From assembly GCF_041435355.1 (NCBI RefSeq), contig NZ_CP108442.1, positions 1,612,001 to 1,676,000 of the forward strand: a stretch of DNA of 64,000 bases, given 5' to 3'. The translations under genes and the position numbers were made by a program. Each line of letters opens with the position of its first letter. The stretch's first letter is position 1. The stretch comes from Streptomyces sp. NBC_01276. GTDB taxonomy: Bacteria; Actinomycetota; Actinomycetes; Streptomycetales; Streptomycetaceae. The notes beneath the pieces were generated by a model that worked only from the letters and a program-made list of their open reading frames with translations, had not been told where the DNA came from and searched no databases. Shown here in pieces: positions 7,475 to 16,104 of this stretch.

Positions 7475-8722
7475 ATGTCTACCGATGCTGTCCCGGACCC
7501 GTACCGCGATCCGCTGGTGCTCGGCCAGAGGATGCAGATCCTCCGCACCCGCCGGAGCCTCACCCGTGACCAACTCGGCGGCCTCGTGGGCCGGTCCGGC
7601 TCCTGGGTGAAGGCCATCGAGACCGGCCGGCTGAAGACGCCGGCGCTGCCGGTGATCCTGCGGATCGCCGAGGTGCTCCGCGTCCGGGACCTGTCCGACC
7701 TCACGGGGGACCAGTCCATGCGGGTCCATCTGTTCACCGGACCCGGTCACCCGCGGTTCGCCGCGGTCCGCGAAGCGCTCAACACGTTCCGGTTCGGCGG
7801 TGACGGCCGCGAGGCGCCGTCCGCCGCCCACCTGTCGGCCCGGCTGTCGAAGGCGTGGCAGGCCCGGCACTCCGCGCCGAACCACCGGGACGTCATCGGC
7901 TCGTTGCTGCCGGACCTGATCCGGGACGCGCAGTGCGCGGTCAGGGCCGCCGGGACGATCGCCGACCGCAAGGCCGCCCAGGCCAGGCTGGCGGAGACCT
8001 ACTTCCTGGCCCAGTTCTTCTGCGCCTACCAGCCCGACGCACCGCTGGTCTGGCGTGTCGCGGAGCGTGGCATGACGGCCGCACAGGACTCCGAGGACCC
8101 GCACGCCATCGGCCTCGCCGCGTGGCTGACCACCCAGGCACACCGCGAGGGCGGGCATCTGGACGCCGCGGACGCGGTCACCCTGGAAGCCCTGCGGTAC
8201 CTGGAGCCGCTCCTCCCCGATGCCGGCACGGACGTCCGCGCGGTCGCCGGAGCCCTGACCGTCGAGGCCGGGCTGACGGCGGCGCGCCGCGGGCAGACGG
8301 GTACGGCGTGGCGGTACTGGGACGACGCCCGCTCCCTGGCCGAGTCCCTCCCCGCCGGCTACTTCCACCCGGTCACGTCGTTCTCGCGAGCGGTCATCGG
8401 CGCGCACGCGGTGACCGTGGCGGTCGAGTTGCACGCCGGCGGGGAGTCGGCGCGCCAGGCCGCCCGGGCGGAAGCCGAAGCGATCCCGTCCCGGCCGCGC
8501 CGGGCCCGGCACCGGATCGAGCAGGCCCGCGCGTACCACCTCGACGCCCAGCCCGACGTGGCACTGGCCACGCTGGAGCAGGCCCACGAGGCGGCGCCGG
8601 AGACCGTCCGGTACAACGGGCACGCCCGCCGGATCATTCTGGAGGAGGCGGAAGCCAAGTCCCCCCGACGGCGGCGCCGGGCGTCCGAGCTGGCCACCCG
8701 CCTCGGCATGCTGACCGCGTGA
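7475..8722 (+). CDS. XRE-family helix-turn-helix transcriptional regulator with TPR-like C-terminus
   Basis: 415 residues from the ATG at 7475. The N-terminal HTH_3 domain covers about residues 15-72 (LGQRMQILRTRRSLTRDQLG, SGSWVKAIETGRLKTP). The remaining 330 residues are helical, Ala/Leu-rich and resemble the TPR-like C-termini of Streptomyces XRE regulators (AAWLTTQAHREGGHLDAADAV in part), which often sense peptides or control nearby small genes. Upstream in-frame codons to 7301 lack family-like sequence, and several AAGGA motifs precede 7475. The gene is followed by a hairpin (8736-8754) and the small gene at 8819, which is a candidate target. Confidence 0.87.
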   Translation: MSTDAVPDPYRDPLVLGQRMQILRTRRSLTRDQLGGLVGRSGSWVKAIETGRLKTPALPVILRIAEVLRVRDLSDLTGDQSMRVHLFTGPGHPRFAAVREALNTFRFGGDGREAPSAAHLSARLSKAWQARHSAPNHRDVIGSLLPDLIRDAQCAVRAAGTIADRKAAQARLAETYFLAQFFCAYQPDAPLVWRVAERGMTAAQDSEDPHAIGLAAWLTTQAHREGGHLDAADAVTLEALRYLEPLLPDAGTDVRAVAGALTVEAGLTAARRGQTGTAWRYWDDARSLAESLPAGYFHPVTSFSRAVIGAHAVTVAVELHAGGESARQAARAEAEAIPSRPRRARHRIEQARAYHLDAQPDVALATLEQAHEAAPETVRYNGHARRIILEEAEAKSPRRRRRASELATRLGMLTA

Positions 8723-8735
8723 CGGCGTGACGCAG

Positions 8736-8754
8736 GGGGCACAATCCGTGCCCC
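8736..8754 (+). terminator. hairpin after the XRE regulator gene
   Basis: Perfect 7-bp stem GGGGCAC / GTGCCCC with a 5-nt loop AATCC, 14 bp past the regulator stop. No T-run follows. It is plausibly an intrinsic terminator or attenuator before the small gene at 8819. Confidence 0.4.
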
Positions 8755-8771
8755 TGGCGTCCCGCCGTGGC

Positions 8772-8809
8772 CCCTACCGTCGTCCCGGTACTCGCGGACG
8801 ACGGTAGGG
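8772..8809 (+). promoter_or_regulatory. 14-bp perfect inverted repeat covering the RBS of the next gene
   Basis: Left arm 8772-8785 (CCCTACCGTCGTCC) and right arm 8796-8809 are exact reverse complements with a 10-nt loop. The right arm ends in GGTAGGG, the Shine-Dalgarno of the gene starting at 8819 (9 bp spacing). In RNA the ribosome-binding site would be sequestered. In DNA the same palindrome could be an operator for the adjacent XRE regulator. Both readings are inferences; the geometry is read directly. Confidence 0.6.
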
Positions 8810-8818
8810 AGCACCCGT

Positions 8819-9142
8819 ATGAATCCTGACGGTTCGGACATCCAGCGGCTCATCGGGCGGGCACTGGTGCCCTACTCGGACCGACCGGACGCCGAGGCCG
8901 TGGCCCGGCTCGTCGACGACCTCATCACCGGCGGGGAGGCGCTGCACGCCGAGGTGGGCGCGGTCCCCGGCGAGCGGCGGACCGAGCGCGCCGGGTCCGC
9001 CCTGGCCGAGTGGACGTACTTCGTCGACGCCGGCCCGACGGGGCGCGGCGACCACGCGAACTGGAACTACGCCCGCACCCTGGCCCGCATCCTGCGCAGC
9101 CTCGCCTCCACCCTGAACGAGCAGCCGAGCAGCCCCCGGTGA
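8819..9142 (+). CDS. small hypothetical protein, DUF6415-like
   Basis: 107 residues, acidic and mostly helical: IQRLIGRALVPYSDRPDAEA, then LVDDLITGGEALHAEVGAV, then NYARTLARILRSLASTLNE. The layout (a helical LxxHxxLLxxEV-like stretch, then a C-terminal LAR-x2-L-x2-L helix) resembles small Streptomyces proteins often annotated DUF6415; this is a tentative match from memory of the pattern. No signal peptide or membrane segment is present. The gene follows the XRE regulator by 96 bp, and its RBS is within a perfect inverted repeat. Function unknown; it may be regulated by or act with the XRE protein. Confidence 0.65.
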   Translation: MNPDGSDIQRLIGRALVPYSDRPDAEAVARLVDDLITGGEALHAEVGAVPGERRTERAGSALAEWTYFVDAGPTGRGDHANWNYARTLARILRSLASTLNEQPSSPR

Positions 9143-9337
9143 CCGAGCCCGGACGACAACTGCTCCACGGCACCGTCGCAGCCCCCACGGCCGCCGCGGC
9201 GACACCCGCCCCAGGGCCAAAACGGTAGACGTTGCACCCCTCGGGCCGACACGCCGACCTCGCGACTAGCACATCGGTACGGTCGGACACATTCTGTAGT
9301 CGACCGTCACAGTCAGCTACGAAGCAGGAGGAACGGC

Positions 9338-9571
9338 ATGGGGAAGCAGGACGACGACATCGCGGCTGATCGAGTCCTTTCCGTAGAGGAAGGGGCCGAG
9401 ATCAAGCAACGCATCGCCGCGCAGAGATCGCTCAAGCGCTGGCGCTGGATGGGCAACTACGGAGACCCGAGCCAGGCGGCCGCCGTCGCGAACCAGGACC
9501 CGCCGTGCGTGGCCGGGGAAGTGATGTTCACGATCAACGGCAACCTGACCCCGGCCTGGATGTTCTACTGA
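9338..9571 (+). CDS. orphan 77-residue peptide with aromatic C-terminus
   Basis: The start is convincing: AGGAGG at 9327-9332, six bases before the ATG. The protein has an acidic N-terminus (MGKQDDDIAADRVLSVEEGA), a basic, Trp-rich middle (SLKRWRWMGNYGDP) and a hydrophobic aromatic end (INGNLTPAWMFY). There is one Cys (PPCVAG), no signal peptide and no transmembrane helix. I do not recognise the family. The leader-like acidic half and compact aromatic tail resemble a ribosomally made peptide precursor, but no modification enzyme is adjacent, so that reading is speculative. Base composition is slightly lower in GC than the neighbours. Confidence 0.6.
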   Translation: MGKQDDDIAADRVLSVEEGAEIKQRIAAQRSLKRWRWMGNYGDPSQAAAVANQDPPCVAGEVMFTINGNLTPAWMFY

Positions 9572-9572
9572 C

Positions 9573-9908
9573 CCCGGCCGGGCCGCCCTCGCCGAGATGG
9601 CCGCGCTCGCCGGCGTCCTGGCGCTGAGCCTGGTCCGGCCGCGGGGGCTCGTGTTCCCGCGCTGGGTGCCGCTGGTCGCGGGACGCAGGGTCCCGCCGCG
9701 GACGCTGGCCTCCACGGCCTTCGCCGTCGCGGCCTTCCTCCTTCTCTACACCGTCTGGGCCGCCGCCCTGACCGTCGTCCAGTGGAACGGCACCGGCATC
9801 TTCAGCCGGTGGATCGTCGTCTACGGGATCCCACAGTTCCTGGTCTGGGGGATCGGCCTTCTCGTCGCCGCCCGCTCCTACCGCGGCCGGACGGCACCAC
9901 AGCGCTGA
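9573..9908 (+). pseudogene. C-terminal remnant of an integral membrane protein
   Basis: The frame reads through about 110 residues with two or three hydrophobic helices (LASTAFAVAAFLLLYTVWAAA; WIVVYGIPQFLVWGIGLLVA in part) and a basic tail. The first possible ATG (9597) has no Shine-Dalgarno, and the open frame starts abruptly right after the stop of the 77-aa gene, with stops upstream. That pattern suits the 3' end of a longer membrane-protein gene whose 5' part has been lost. It could instead be translated by coupling to the gene ending at 9571. Function unknown. Confidence 0.45.
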
Positions 9909-9925
9909 CCCGTCTCCCCGTACCG

Positions 9926-10873
9926 TCAGCGCGGCAGCGACGCGTACGAGACTCCCGTGAGCTTCTCGGAGGCGGCCCAGAGGCGTTCCCCCGCCGCGTC
10001 GTCGAAGGTGCGGCGCGCCCGCCAGGACGGTACGGGCGCGCCGCGCCAGCCGAGGCGGGGACCGAAGAAGGCGTCCTGGCCGACGCCGGGGGCGGTGGCC
10101 GCGTAGAGGGTGGGCAGGGCGCCCGAGGCGGCGGGCTGGGCGAGCACGCCGTTGCCGAGGGCCATGACGCGGGAGGCGAGCGTGCGGCCCTCCTGGGCGG
10201 AGGCCCCGGCGTGCAGGTTGGTGGAGGCGTAGCCGGGGTGCGCCGCCGCGGCGGTGATCGTGGCCCCGGCGGCCGTGAAGCGCCGGGCCAGTTCGTGGGT
10301 GAAGAGCAGGTTGGCGCTCTTGGAACGGCCGTAGGCGATCCAGCGGCGGTAGCCGTCCGCGCCCCGGGCGGGATCGGGGTCGAGGTCCTCGGGACGTACG
10401 TCGCCGAGCACGTGGAAGCCGCTGGAGACGTTGACGATCCGGGCCCCGGGGCCGGCCGCCCGCAGCCTCGGCAGCAGCAGGCCGGTCAGGGCGAAGTGCC
10501 CGAGGTGGTTCACCCCGAACTGCGTCTCGAACCCGTCGGCGGTCCGCCCGTACGGCAGCGCCATCACCCCGGCGTTGTTCACCAGCAGGTCGAGGCGGGG
10601 GCGGCGCTGCCCGAAGGCCCGCGCGAACTCCCGTACGGAGGACAGGTCGGCCAGGTCCAGCGGGGCGAACTCCACCTCCGCGCCCGGCACTTCGCCGCGC
10701 AGCCGGATCACCGCGGCACGCCCGCGCGCGGCGCTGCGGCAGGCCAGGGTCACGGCCGCACCGCGGCGCGCGAGCTCGCGGGCGGTGACGTAGCCGATGC
10801 CGCTGTTGGCCCCGGTCACGACGGCGGTCCGGCCGCCCTGGTCGGGAATGTTCGTGGCGTTCCAGCCGGTCAC
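9926..10873 (-). CDS. short-chain dehydrogenase/reductase
   Basis: 315 residues. Classical SDR features: cofactor motif TGANSGIG (residues 20-27), acidic and Arg residues after beta-2 (ACRS), DLADLSSV (adenine contact), NNAGVM, VNVSS (catalytic Ser) and YGRSKSAN (catalytic Tyr and Lys). The opening NIPDQGGRTAVVTGA and VNHLGHFALTGLLLP are typical of the retinol-dehydrogenase/WWOX-like branch that is common and uncharacterised in actinobacteria, generally NADP-dependent. It is convergent with the truncated membrane gene (17 bp away) and transcribed away from cobL; no operon partner is evident. Confidence 0.9.
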   Translation of the reverse strand: MTGWNATNIPDQGGRTAVVTGANSGIGYVTARELARRGAAVTLACRSAARGRAAVIRLRGEVPGAEVEFAPLDLADLSSVREFARAFGQRRPRLDLLVNNAGVMALPYGRTADGFETQFGVNHLGHFALTGLLLPRLRAAGPGARIVNVSSGFHVLGDVRPEDLDPDPARGADGYRRWIAYGRSKSANLLFTHELARRFTAAGATITAAAAHPGYASTNLHAGASAQEGRTLASRVMALGNGVLAQPAASGALPTLYAATAPGVGQDAFFGPRLGWRGAPVPSWRARRTFDDAAGERLWAASEKLTGVSYASLPR

Positions 10874-11117
10874 GGCGGCTCCCTCGGCACGGATGAACGA
10901 TCCCCGTCACCCTACTCACCCCCCGCCCCGACCCGTCAGGACCCCCGCCCTCCCCGGGCCGGGAGGCCGGGGCCGGGCCGGGGCGTTCGGGGTGTGAGCG
11001 GCCGGCGCCACCGTTCCCGCCCAGGTCACCCTGCCACCGAGGGCCCGGCGGAGCCACCGGTAAGCTGCGGAGCCGTCCCTCACGTTCCCCCTTCTCCCGC
11101 CCCCGAGGTACCTCTCC

Positions 11118-12365
11118 GTGAGCTCCGCAGCACCTCCCCTCCCCGTGACGGTGGTCGGCCTCGGCGCCGACGGCTGGGCCGGGCTCACCGCCGGCGCGCG
11201 CTCCGCGCTGGCCTCGGCCGAGGTACTGATCGGCGGGCCCCGGCAGCTGGACCTGCTGCCGCCCGACCCCTGCGCCGGACTGCGGGTGGCCTGGCCGAGC
11301 CCGCTGCGCCCGGCCGTGCCGAAGCTGATGGCCGAGCACGCGGGGCGCCGGATCGCGGTGCTGGCCAGCGGCGACCCGATGTTCTACGGGATCGGCCGCG
11401 CGCTCTGCGAGGAGCTGGGCCCGGACGCCCTGCGGATCCACCCCCACCCCTCCTCCGTGTCCTACGCGTGCGCCCGCCTGGGCTGGCCGGTCGAGGACAC
11501 CGAGGTGGTGACGGTGGTCGGCCGCCCGGTGGCCCGGCTCACGGCCGCGCTGCACGAGGGCCGACGGGTCCTGGTGCTGAGCGGCGGTGCCGGCAGCCCC
11601 GGCGAGATCGCCGCCCTGCTGCGCGGGCGCGGCTTCGGCCCGAGCCGGATGCGGGTGCTGGAACAGCTGGGTTCCGAGGACGAGGACGCGTACGAGGGCG
11701 TCGCGGAGCACTGGGACCGACCGCCGGGCGCCCCCCTGAACGTGGTCGCCGTCGAATGCCGCCGCGACCGGACCCATCCGGCTCCCCGGCTCGGCGCGAC
11801 CCCCGGCCTGCCCGACGCCGCGTACGAGCACGACGGGCAGCTCACCAAGCGGCACGTGCGCGCCGCGACGCTGTGCGCGCTGGCCCCGGCCCCCGGCGAG
11901 CTCCTGTGGGACATCGGCGGCGGCTCCGGTTCCATCGGCATCGAGTGGATGCGGACGCACCCGTCCTGCCGGGCGGTGGCGGTGGAGCGCGTACCGGAGC
12001 GGGCCACGCGCATCACCCGTAACGCCACGGCCCTGGGCGTGCCCGGACTGCGCGTGGTGGTCGGCGCCGCCCCGGCGGCCCTGGAGGGACTCCCGGCCCC
12101 CGACGCGGTGTTCATCGGCGGCGGGCTGACCGCGCCCGGACTGCTGGACGCCGCCTGGGCGGCGCTGGCCCCCGGCGGCCGGCTGGTGGTCAACACGGTC
12201 ACCCTGGAGTCGGAGGCGGTGCTCGCGGAGCGCTACCGGCGCCACGGCGGCGACCTGGTGAAGCTGGCCGTCTCGCACGCCGTGCCGGTCGGCGGCTTCA
12301 CCGGCTGGCGGCAGGCGATGCCGGTCACCCAATGGTCGGTTACCAAGGAGAAGGATCAGACATGA
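11118..12365 (+). CDS. cobL: precorrin-6Y C5,15-methyltransferase (decarboxylating)
   Basis: 415 residues from GTG at 11118, preceded by GAGGT. It is a CbiE-CbiT fusion. The N-terminal tetrapyrrole methylase (about 1-210) has VTVVGLGADGW, LASGDPMFYGIGRAL and HPSSVSYACARLGW. The C-terminal Rossmann methyltransferase (about 235-415) has the SAM motif WDIGGGSGSIGIEW and FIGGGL. It methylates precorrin-6B at C5 and C15 and decarboxylates the C12 acetate in aerobic cobalamin synthesis. It heads a plus-strand cobL-cobM-cobK unit; its TGA overlaps the cobM ATG (ATGA). No riboswitch is seen upstream of it. Confidence 0.95.
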   Translation: MSSAAPPLPVTVVGLGADGWAGLTAGARSALASAEVLIGGPRQLDLLPPDPCAGLRVAWPSPLRPAVPKLMAEHAGRRIAVLASGDPMFYGIGRALCEELGPDALRIHPHPSSVSYACARLGWPVEDTEVVTVVGRPVARLTAALHEGRRVLVLSGGAGSPGEIAALLRGRGFGPSRMRVLEQLGSEDEDAYEGVAEHWDRPPGAPLNVVAVECRRDRTHPAPRLGATPGLPDAAYEHDGQLTKRHVRAATLCALAPAPGELLWDIGGGSGSIGIEWMRTHPSCRAVAVERVPERATRITRNATALGVPGLRVVVGAAPAALEGLPAPDAVFIGGGLTAPGLLDAAWAALAPGGRLVVNTVTLESEAVLAERYRRHGGDLVKLAVSHAVPVGGFTGWRQAMPVTQWSVTKEKDQT

Positions 12366-13111
12366 CCGTGTACTTCATCGGAGCGGGCCCCGGCGCCGCC
12401 GACCTGATCACGGTGCGCGGTGCGCGGACCCTGGCCGCCGCCCCGGTCTGCCTGTACGCGGGCAGCCTGGTCCCGCGCGAGCTGCTCGCCGAGTGCCCGC
12501 CGGACGCCCGCCTGGTCGACACGGCGCAGCTGAACCTGGACCAGATCGTCGCCGAGTGCGTACGCGCCCACGAGACGGGCCTGGACGTGGCGCGGCTGCA
12601 CTCCGGGGACCCGTCGGTCTTCAGCGCGGTGGCCGAGCAGATGCGGCGCCTCGACGCGGCCGGGATCCCGTACGAGGTGGTCCCGGGCGTTCCGGCCTTC
12701 GCCGCGGCGGCGGCCGCCCTCAAGCGGGAGCTGACGGTGCCCACCGTCGGCCAGACGGTGATCCTGACGCGGATCGCCCAGCAGGCCACGCCGATGCCGC
12801 CCGGCGAGGACCTGGCCACGCTCGGCCGCAGCGGGGCCCTGCTGGTGCTGCACCTGGCCACCCGGTACGTCGACCGGGTGGTGGAGGAGCTGCTGCCGCA
12901 CTACGGCGCCGAGTGCCCGGTGGCGGTGGTCGCGATGGCCAGCCGCCCCGACGAGCTGATCCTGCGCGGCACCCTGGCCGACATCGCGCCGCGGGTGAAG
13001 GAGGCGGGACTGGTGCGCACCGCCGTCATCATCGTGGGCCGCACGCTGGGCGCGGAGCAGTTCCCGGACAGCCACCTGTACTCCCCCGAGCGCGACCGGC
13101 ATGTCTGCTGA
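12362..13111 (+). CDS. cobM: precorrin-4 C11-methyltransferase
   Basis: 249 residues, with AAGGAG just before the ATG at 12362. Tetrapyrrole-methylase signatures: VYFIGAGPGAADLITVRGAR, ARLHSGDPSVFSAVAEQ, EVVPGVPAFAAAAAALKREL and the CobM/CbiF-specific VPTVGQTVILTR. It adds the C11 methyl group to precorrin-4 to give precorrin-5. It overlaps cobL by 4 bp and cobK by 11 bp, so the three are co-translated. Confidence 0.95.
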   Translation: MTVYFIGAGPGAADLITVRGARTLAAAPVCLYAGSLVPRELLAECPPDARLVDTAQLNLDQIVAECVRAHETGLDVARLHSGDPSVFSAVAEQMRRLDAAGIPYEVVPGVPAFAAAAAALKRELTVPTVGQTVILTRIAQQATPMPPGEDLATLGRSGALLVLHLATRYVDRVVEELLPHYGAECPVAVVAMASRPDELILRGTLADIAPRVKEAGLVRTAVIIVGRTLGAEQFPDSHLYSPERDRHVC

Positions 13112-13856
13112 CGGTTCCCGGGCGCACGTCCTGATCCTGGGCGGCACCACGGAGGCCCGCCGCCTCGCGGAGGCGCTGGAGCACCACCCCGCGTACCGGG
13201 TGACGACCTCGCTGGCGGGCCGGGTCGCCGCGCCGGTGCTGCCGCCGGGCGAGACCCGGATCGGCGGTTTCGGCGGTATCGCCGGGCTGGCCGGCTGGAT
13301 CGTGGGCCACGACGTCACCCACGTCGTGGACGCCACGCACCCCTTCGCGGAGCGGATGAGCTTCCACGCCTCCGAGGCCGAGGCGCTCACGGGAGTACCG
13401 CTGCTGGCGCTGCGCCGCCCCGGCTGGACCCCGGGTCCGGGCGACGCCTGGACGTTCGCGGACTCCCTCGCCGGGGCGGCCGCGCTGCTGCCGGAACTGG
13501 AGGCCCGCCGGGTGTTCCTGACGACGGGACGGATGGGCCTGCACACCTTCGCGCACCTCACCGAGCCCTGGTTCCTGGTGCGCTCGGTGGACCCGCCGGC
13601 CGGACCGGTGCCGCCGTGCCTCGAAGTGCTCCTGGAGCGGGGTCCGTTCACGCTGGAGGACGAACGGGAGCTGCTCGCCCGGCACCGTATAGACCTGTTG
13701 GTCACCAAGGACAGCGGCGGGTCCGCGACGGCCCCCAAGCTCACCGCCGCCCGGGAGGCCGGGATCCCGGTCCTCGTCGTACGCCGCCCCGCGGTCCCGC
13801 AGGGGGTCGCCGAGGCCCCGTCGGTGGAGGCGGCCCTGCGCTGGCTCGACACGTAG
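13101..13856 (+). CDS. cobK: precorrin-6A reductase
   Basis: 251 residues. The N-terminus HVLILGGTTEARRLAEAL is the CobK/CbiJ nucleotide-binding opening. It is followed by GGFGGIAGLAGWI, VVDATHPFAERMS, VFLTTGRMGL and VTKDSGGSATAPKLTAA, all family hallmarks. It reduces precorrin-6A at C18/C19 with NADPH. The start lies inside the end of cobM. It is the last gene of the plus-strand unit; the following 110 bp hold no obvious terminator. Confidence 0.95.
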   Translation: MSADGSRAHVLILGGTTEARRLAEALEHHPAYRVTTSLAGRVAAPVLPPGETRIGGFGGIAGLAGWIVGHDVTHVVDATHPFAERMSFHASEAEALTGVPLLALRRPGWTPGPGDAWTFADSLAGAAALLPELEARRVFLTTGRMGLHTFAHLTEPWFLVRSVDPPAGPVPPCLEVLLERGPFTLEDERELLARHRIDLLVTKDSGGSATAPKLTAAREAGIPVLVVRRPAVPQGVAEAPSVEAALRWLDT

Positions 13857-13970
13857 GGCCCGGCCGCGGGCGGCACGGACCGGCGGGGTGGCCGGCGGAG
13901 CCTAAGTCCCTGGTGAAACGGGCTCTTCCGGCCGGTCCCGGCCTGCCGCCGCACCCTCTAGGCTGAGGGA

Positions 13971-14471
13971 ATGCGGATACGTCACTCCCTCGTCCTGATC
14001 CTGGCCGTCACGGCGCTCGTCACCGGATGCGGCGAGAAAGCGGCCCCCCGGGCGTGGGCGCCCGACGACGCCCTGCAGCGTGCCGACGAGAGCCTCGGCA
14101 AGGGGGCCGGGGAGGGCCGGGTGACGGCGCGGGGCACCGGGTTCCTGCGCTCCGGGCTGGAGAAGACCCTGGAGACCGGCGGGGAGCGCCCGTACCGCTT
14201 CGACATCGCCTGCGACAGCGAGGAGGAGACGCACGTCACCCTCGTGCTGTCCCGGGAGGGCGGGCCCGGCGACCGCACCTTCGACGTGGCGTGTACCGCC
14301 GGGGAGGTCACCCGCCTCAACCTCCCGGTGGGCGCCCCGCTGACCGCGCAGATCGAACCGAAGCCGCAGGACGACTCGCCGCCGGTCGGGGTGCTGTCGT
14401 GGCAGCTGCTCACCCTGGACCCCGAGGCCGTCCAGGGCTGCGCCGACGCCCTGGCGGGCTGCGCGGGCTGA
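13971..14471 (+). CDS. secreted lipoprotein of unknown function
   Basis: 166 residues with an ATG at 13971 preceded by GAGGGA. A signal peptide (MRIRHSLVLILAVTALVTGC) ends in the lipobox LVTGC, so Cys20 should be lipidated and the protein anchored outside the membrane. The mature part has strands such as YRFDIACDS and VTLVLSREG and a conserved-looking pair of Cys (DIACDS, DVACTAG), suggesting a small beta-sandwich. It ends with Cys-containing GCADALAGCAG. I do not recognise a named family. It lies between two cobalamin units but nothing in it indicates corrinoid binding. Confidence 0.85.
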   Translation: MRIRHSLVLILAVTALVTGCGEKAAPRAWAPDDALQRADESLGKGAGEGRVTARGTGFLRSGLEKTLETGGERPYRFDIACDSEEETHVTLVLSREGGPGDRTFDVACTAGEVTRLNLPVGAPLTAQIEPKPQDDSPPVGVLSWQLLTLDPEAVQGCADALAGCAG

Positions 14472-14509
14472 CCCGAGGCCGTCCGGGGCTGCCCCGACTC
14501 CCCGACGGG

Positions 14510-14531
14510 CCGCGCGGGCCGACCCGCGCGG
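14510..14531. terminator. hairpin between convergent lipoprotein and cobIJ genes
   Basis: Perfect 9-bp GC stem CCGCGCGGG / CCCGCGCGG with a 4-nt loop CCGA, without a T-run. It lies between convergent stops at 14471 and 14605, so it may serve both directions. Confidence 0.4.
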
Positions 14532-14604
14532 GCCTTCCGCGCCCCTCCCCCGGGCACGGGACCCCCACCGGGGCCCCCGCGCCCGGGAGTTCAGGCGGGC
14601 ACGG

Positions 14605-16104
14605 TCACGGGTAGCGGCGCGGGGTCCAGGTCACCCGGGAGCCGTCGGGCCGCTCGGTCACCCGGGTCTGTGAGGAGCCGATCAGCAGGATCGTGCGCAT
14701 GTCCACCTCGGCCGGCTCCAGCGCGTCCAGGGCGAGGATCCGCACCGACTGCTCCGGGCCGCCCACGTCCCGCGCGACGACCACCGGGGTCTGCGGCGAA
14801 CGCAGCTCCAGCAGCAGCTCCTTGGCCTGTGCCACCTGCCAGGTCCGGCTGCGCGATCCCGGGTTGTACAGGGCGAGCACCAGGTCGGCGGCGGCCGCTG
14901 CGCGCAGCCGCTCCGCGATGACCTCCCACGGCTTGAGCCGGTCGGACAGCGAGATGGTGGCGTAGTCGTGGCCGAGGGGGGCGCCCGCCGCGGCGGCCGC
15001 CGCGTTGGCCGCGGTCACGCCCGGCAGCACCCGCACGGGCACGTCCGCGTACTCGGGCTGGCCGGCGACCTCCAGGACGGCGGTGGCCATGGCGAAGACG
15101 CCGGGGTCCCCGCCGGAGACCACGACGACCCGCTTGCCGCGGCGGGCGAGGTCGAGGGCGAACTCGGCCCGCTCGGACTCCACCTTGTTGTCGGAGCCGT
15201 GCCGCACCTGGCCCGGCTTGACCGGCACCCGGTCCAGGTACGTGGTGTACCCGACGAGGACCTCCGCGTCGGCCAGCGCCCGCCGGGTCTCGGCGGTCAG
15301 CCACAGCGGCCCGGCGGGCCCGGTGCCGACGACGGCGACCTCCCCGGGGCCGGACGGCACGCTGCCCGGGTTGCCGATCCGGCTGGGCACGACGGCCACG
15401 GCGAAGTACGGCACGGTGTCCGGGTCGGTGTCGGCGAGGACGCCGGTGCGCTCGCCCTCCATCGTGGCCCGTTCCACGTAACGGGCCTCGGGCAGCCGCC
15501 CGCTGGCCTCCATCGCCCGGCGCACGCCGGGGAAGGTACGGCCGAGCTTCATGACGACCGCGGAGTCGGTGGCGGCGAGGCGTGCGGTGAGCTCCTCCTC
15601 CGGCAGGGTGCCGGGCAGGATCGTCAGTACCTCCTCGCCCTCGACGAGCGGGGTGCCCAGCCGGGCCGCGGCGGCGCTCACGGAGGTGACGCCGGGGATC
15701 ACCTCGGCTTCGTACCGGTCCGCGAGCCGCTTGTGCATGTGCATGTACGAGCCGTAGAAGAGCGGGTCCCCCTCGGCGAGCACGGCCACGGTGCGGCCCG
15801 CGTCCAGATGCGCGGCGAGGCGGGCGGCGGAGGCCTCGTAGAACTCCTCCATCGCGCCCTGGTAGCCGCCGGGGTGGTCGGTGGTCTCGGTGGTGACCGG
15901 GTAGACCAGCGGCTCTTCGACGTGGTCGGAACGCAGGTGCTTCGCGGCGATCGAACGGGCGATGGAACGGCCGTGGCGGGCGCTGTGGTAGGCGATGACG
16001 TCGGCCTCGGCGATCACCTCGGCGGCCCGCAGGGTCATCAGGGAGGGGTCGCCGGGGCCGAGTCCGACGCCGTACAGCTTGCCCGGGGTGGCGCTGGTGC
16101 TCAT
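14605..16104 (-). CDS. cobIJ: fused precorrin-2 C20-methyltransferase / precorrin-3B C17-methyltransferase
   Basis: 499 residues containing two tetrapyrrole methylases. The first (about 1-245, CobI) has [36 protein letters not shown] and [16 protein letters not shown]. The second (about 250-499, CobJ) has [58 protein letters not shown] and [11 protein letters not shown]. It carries out the C20 and the C17 (ring-contracting) methylations. The fusion is usual in Streptomyces. Start ATG at 16104 overlaps the cobH stop (ATGA). It is the last gene of the minus-strand cobG-cobH-cobIJ unit. Confidence 0.95.
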   Translation of the reverse strand: MSTSATPGKLYGVGLGPGDPSLMTLRAAEVIAEADVIAYHSARHGRSIARSIAAKHLRSDHVEEPLVYPVTTETTDHPGGYQGAMEEFYEASAARLAAHLDAGRTVAVLAEGDPLFYGSYMHMHKRLADRYEAEVIPGVTSVSAAAARLGTPLVEGEEVLTILPGTLPEEELTARLAATDSAVVMKLGRTFPGVRRAMEASGRLPEARYVERATMEGERTGVLADTDPDTVPYFAVAVVPSRIGNPGSVPSGPGEVAVVGTGPAGPLWLTAETRRALADAEVLVGYTTYLDRVPVKPGQVRHGSDNKVESERAEFALDLARRGKRVVVVSGGDPGVFAMATAVLEVAGQPEYADVPVRVLPGVTAANAAAAAAGAPLGHDYATISLSDRLKPWEVIAERLRAAAAADLVLALYNPGSRSRTWQVAQAKELLLELRSPQTPVVVARDVGGPEQSVRILALDALEPAEVDMRTILLIGSSQTRVTERPDGSRVTWTPRRYP

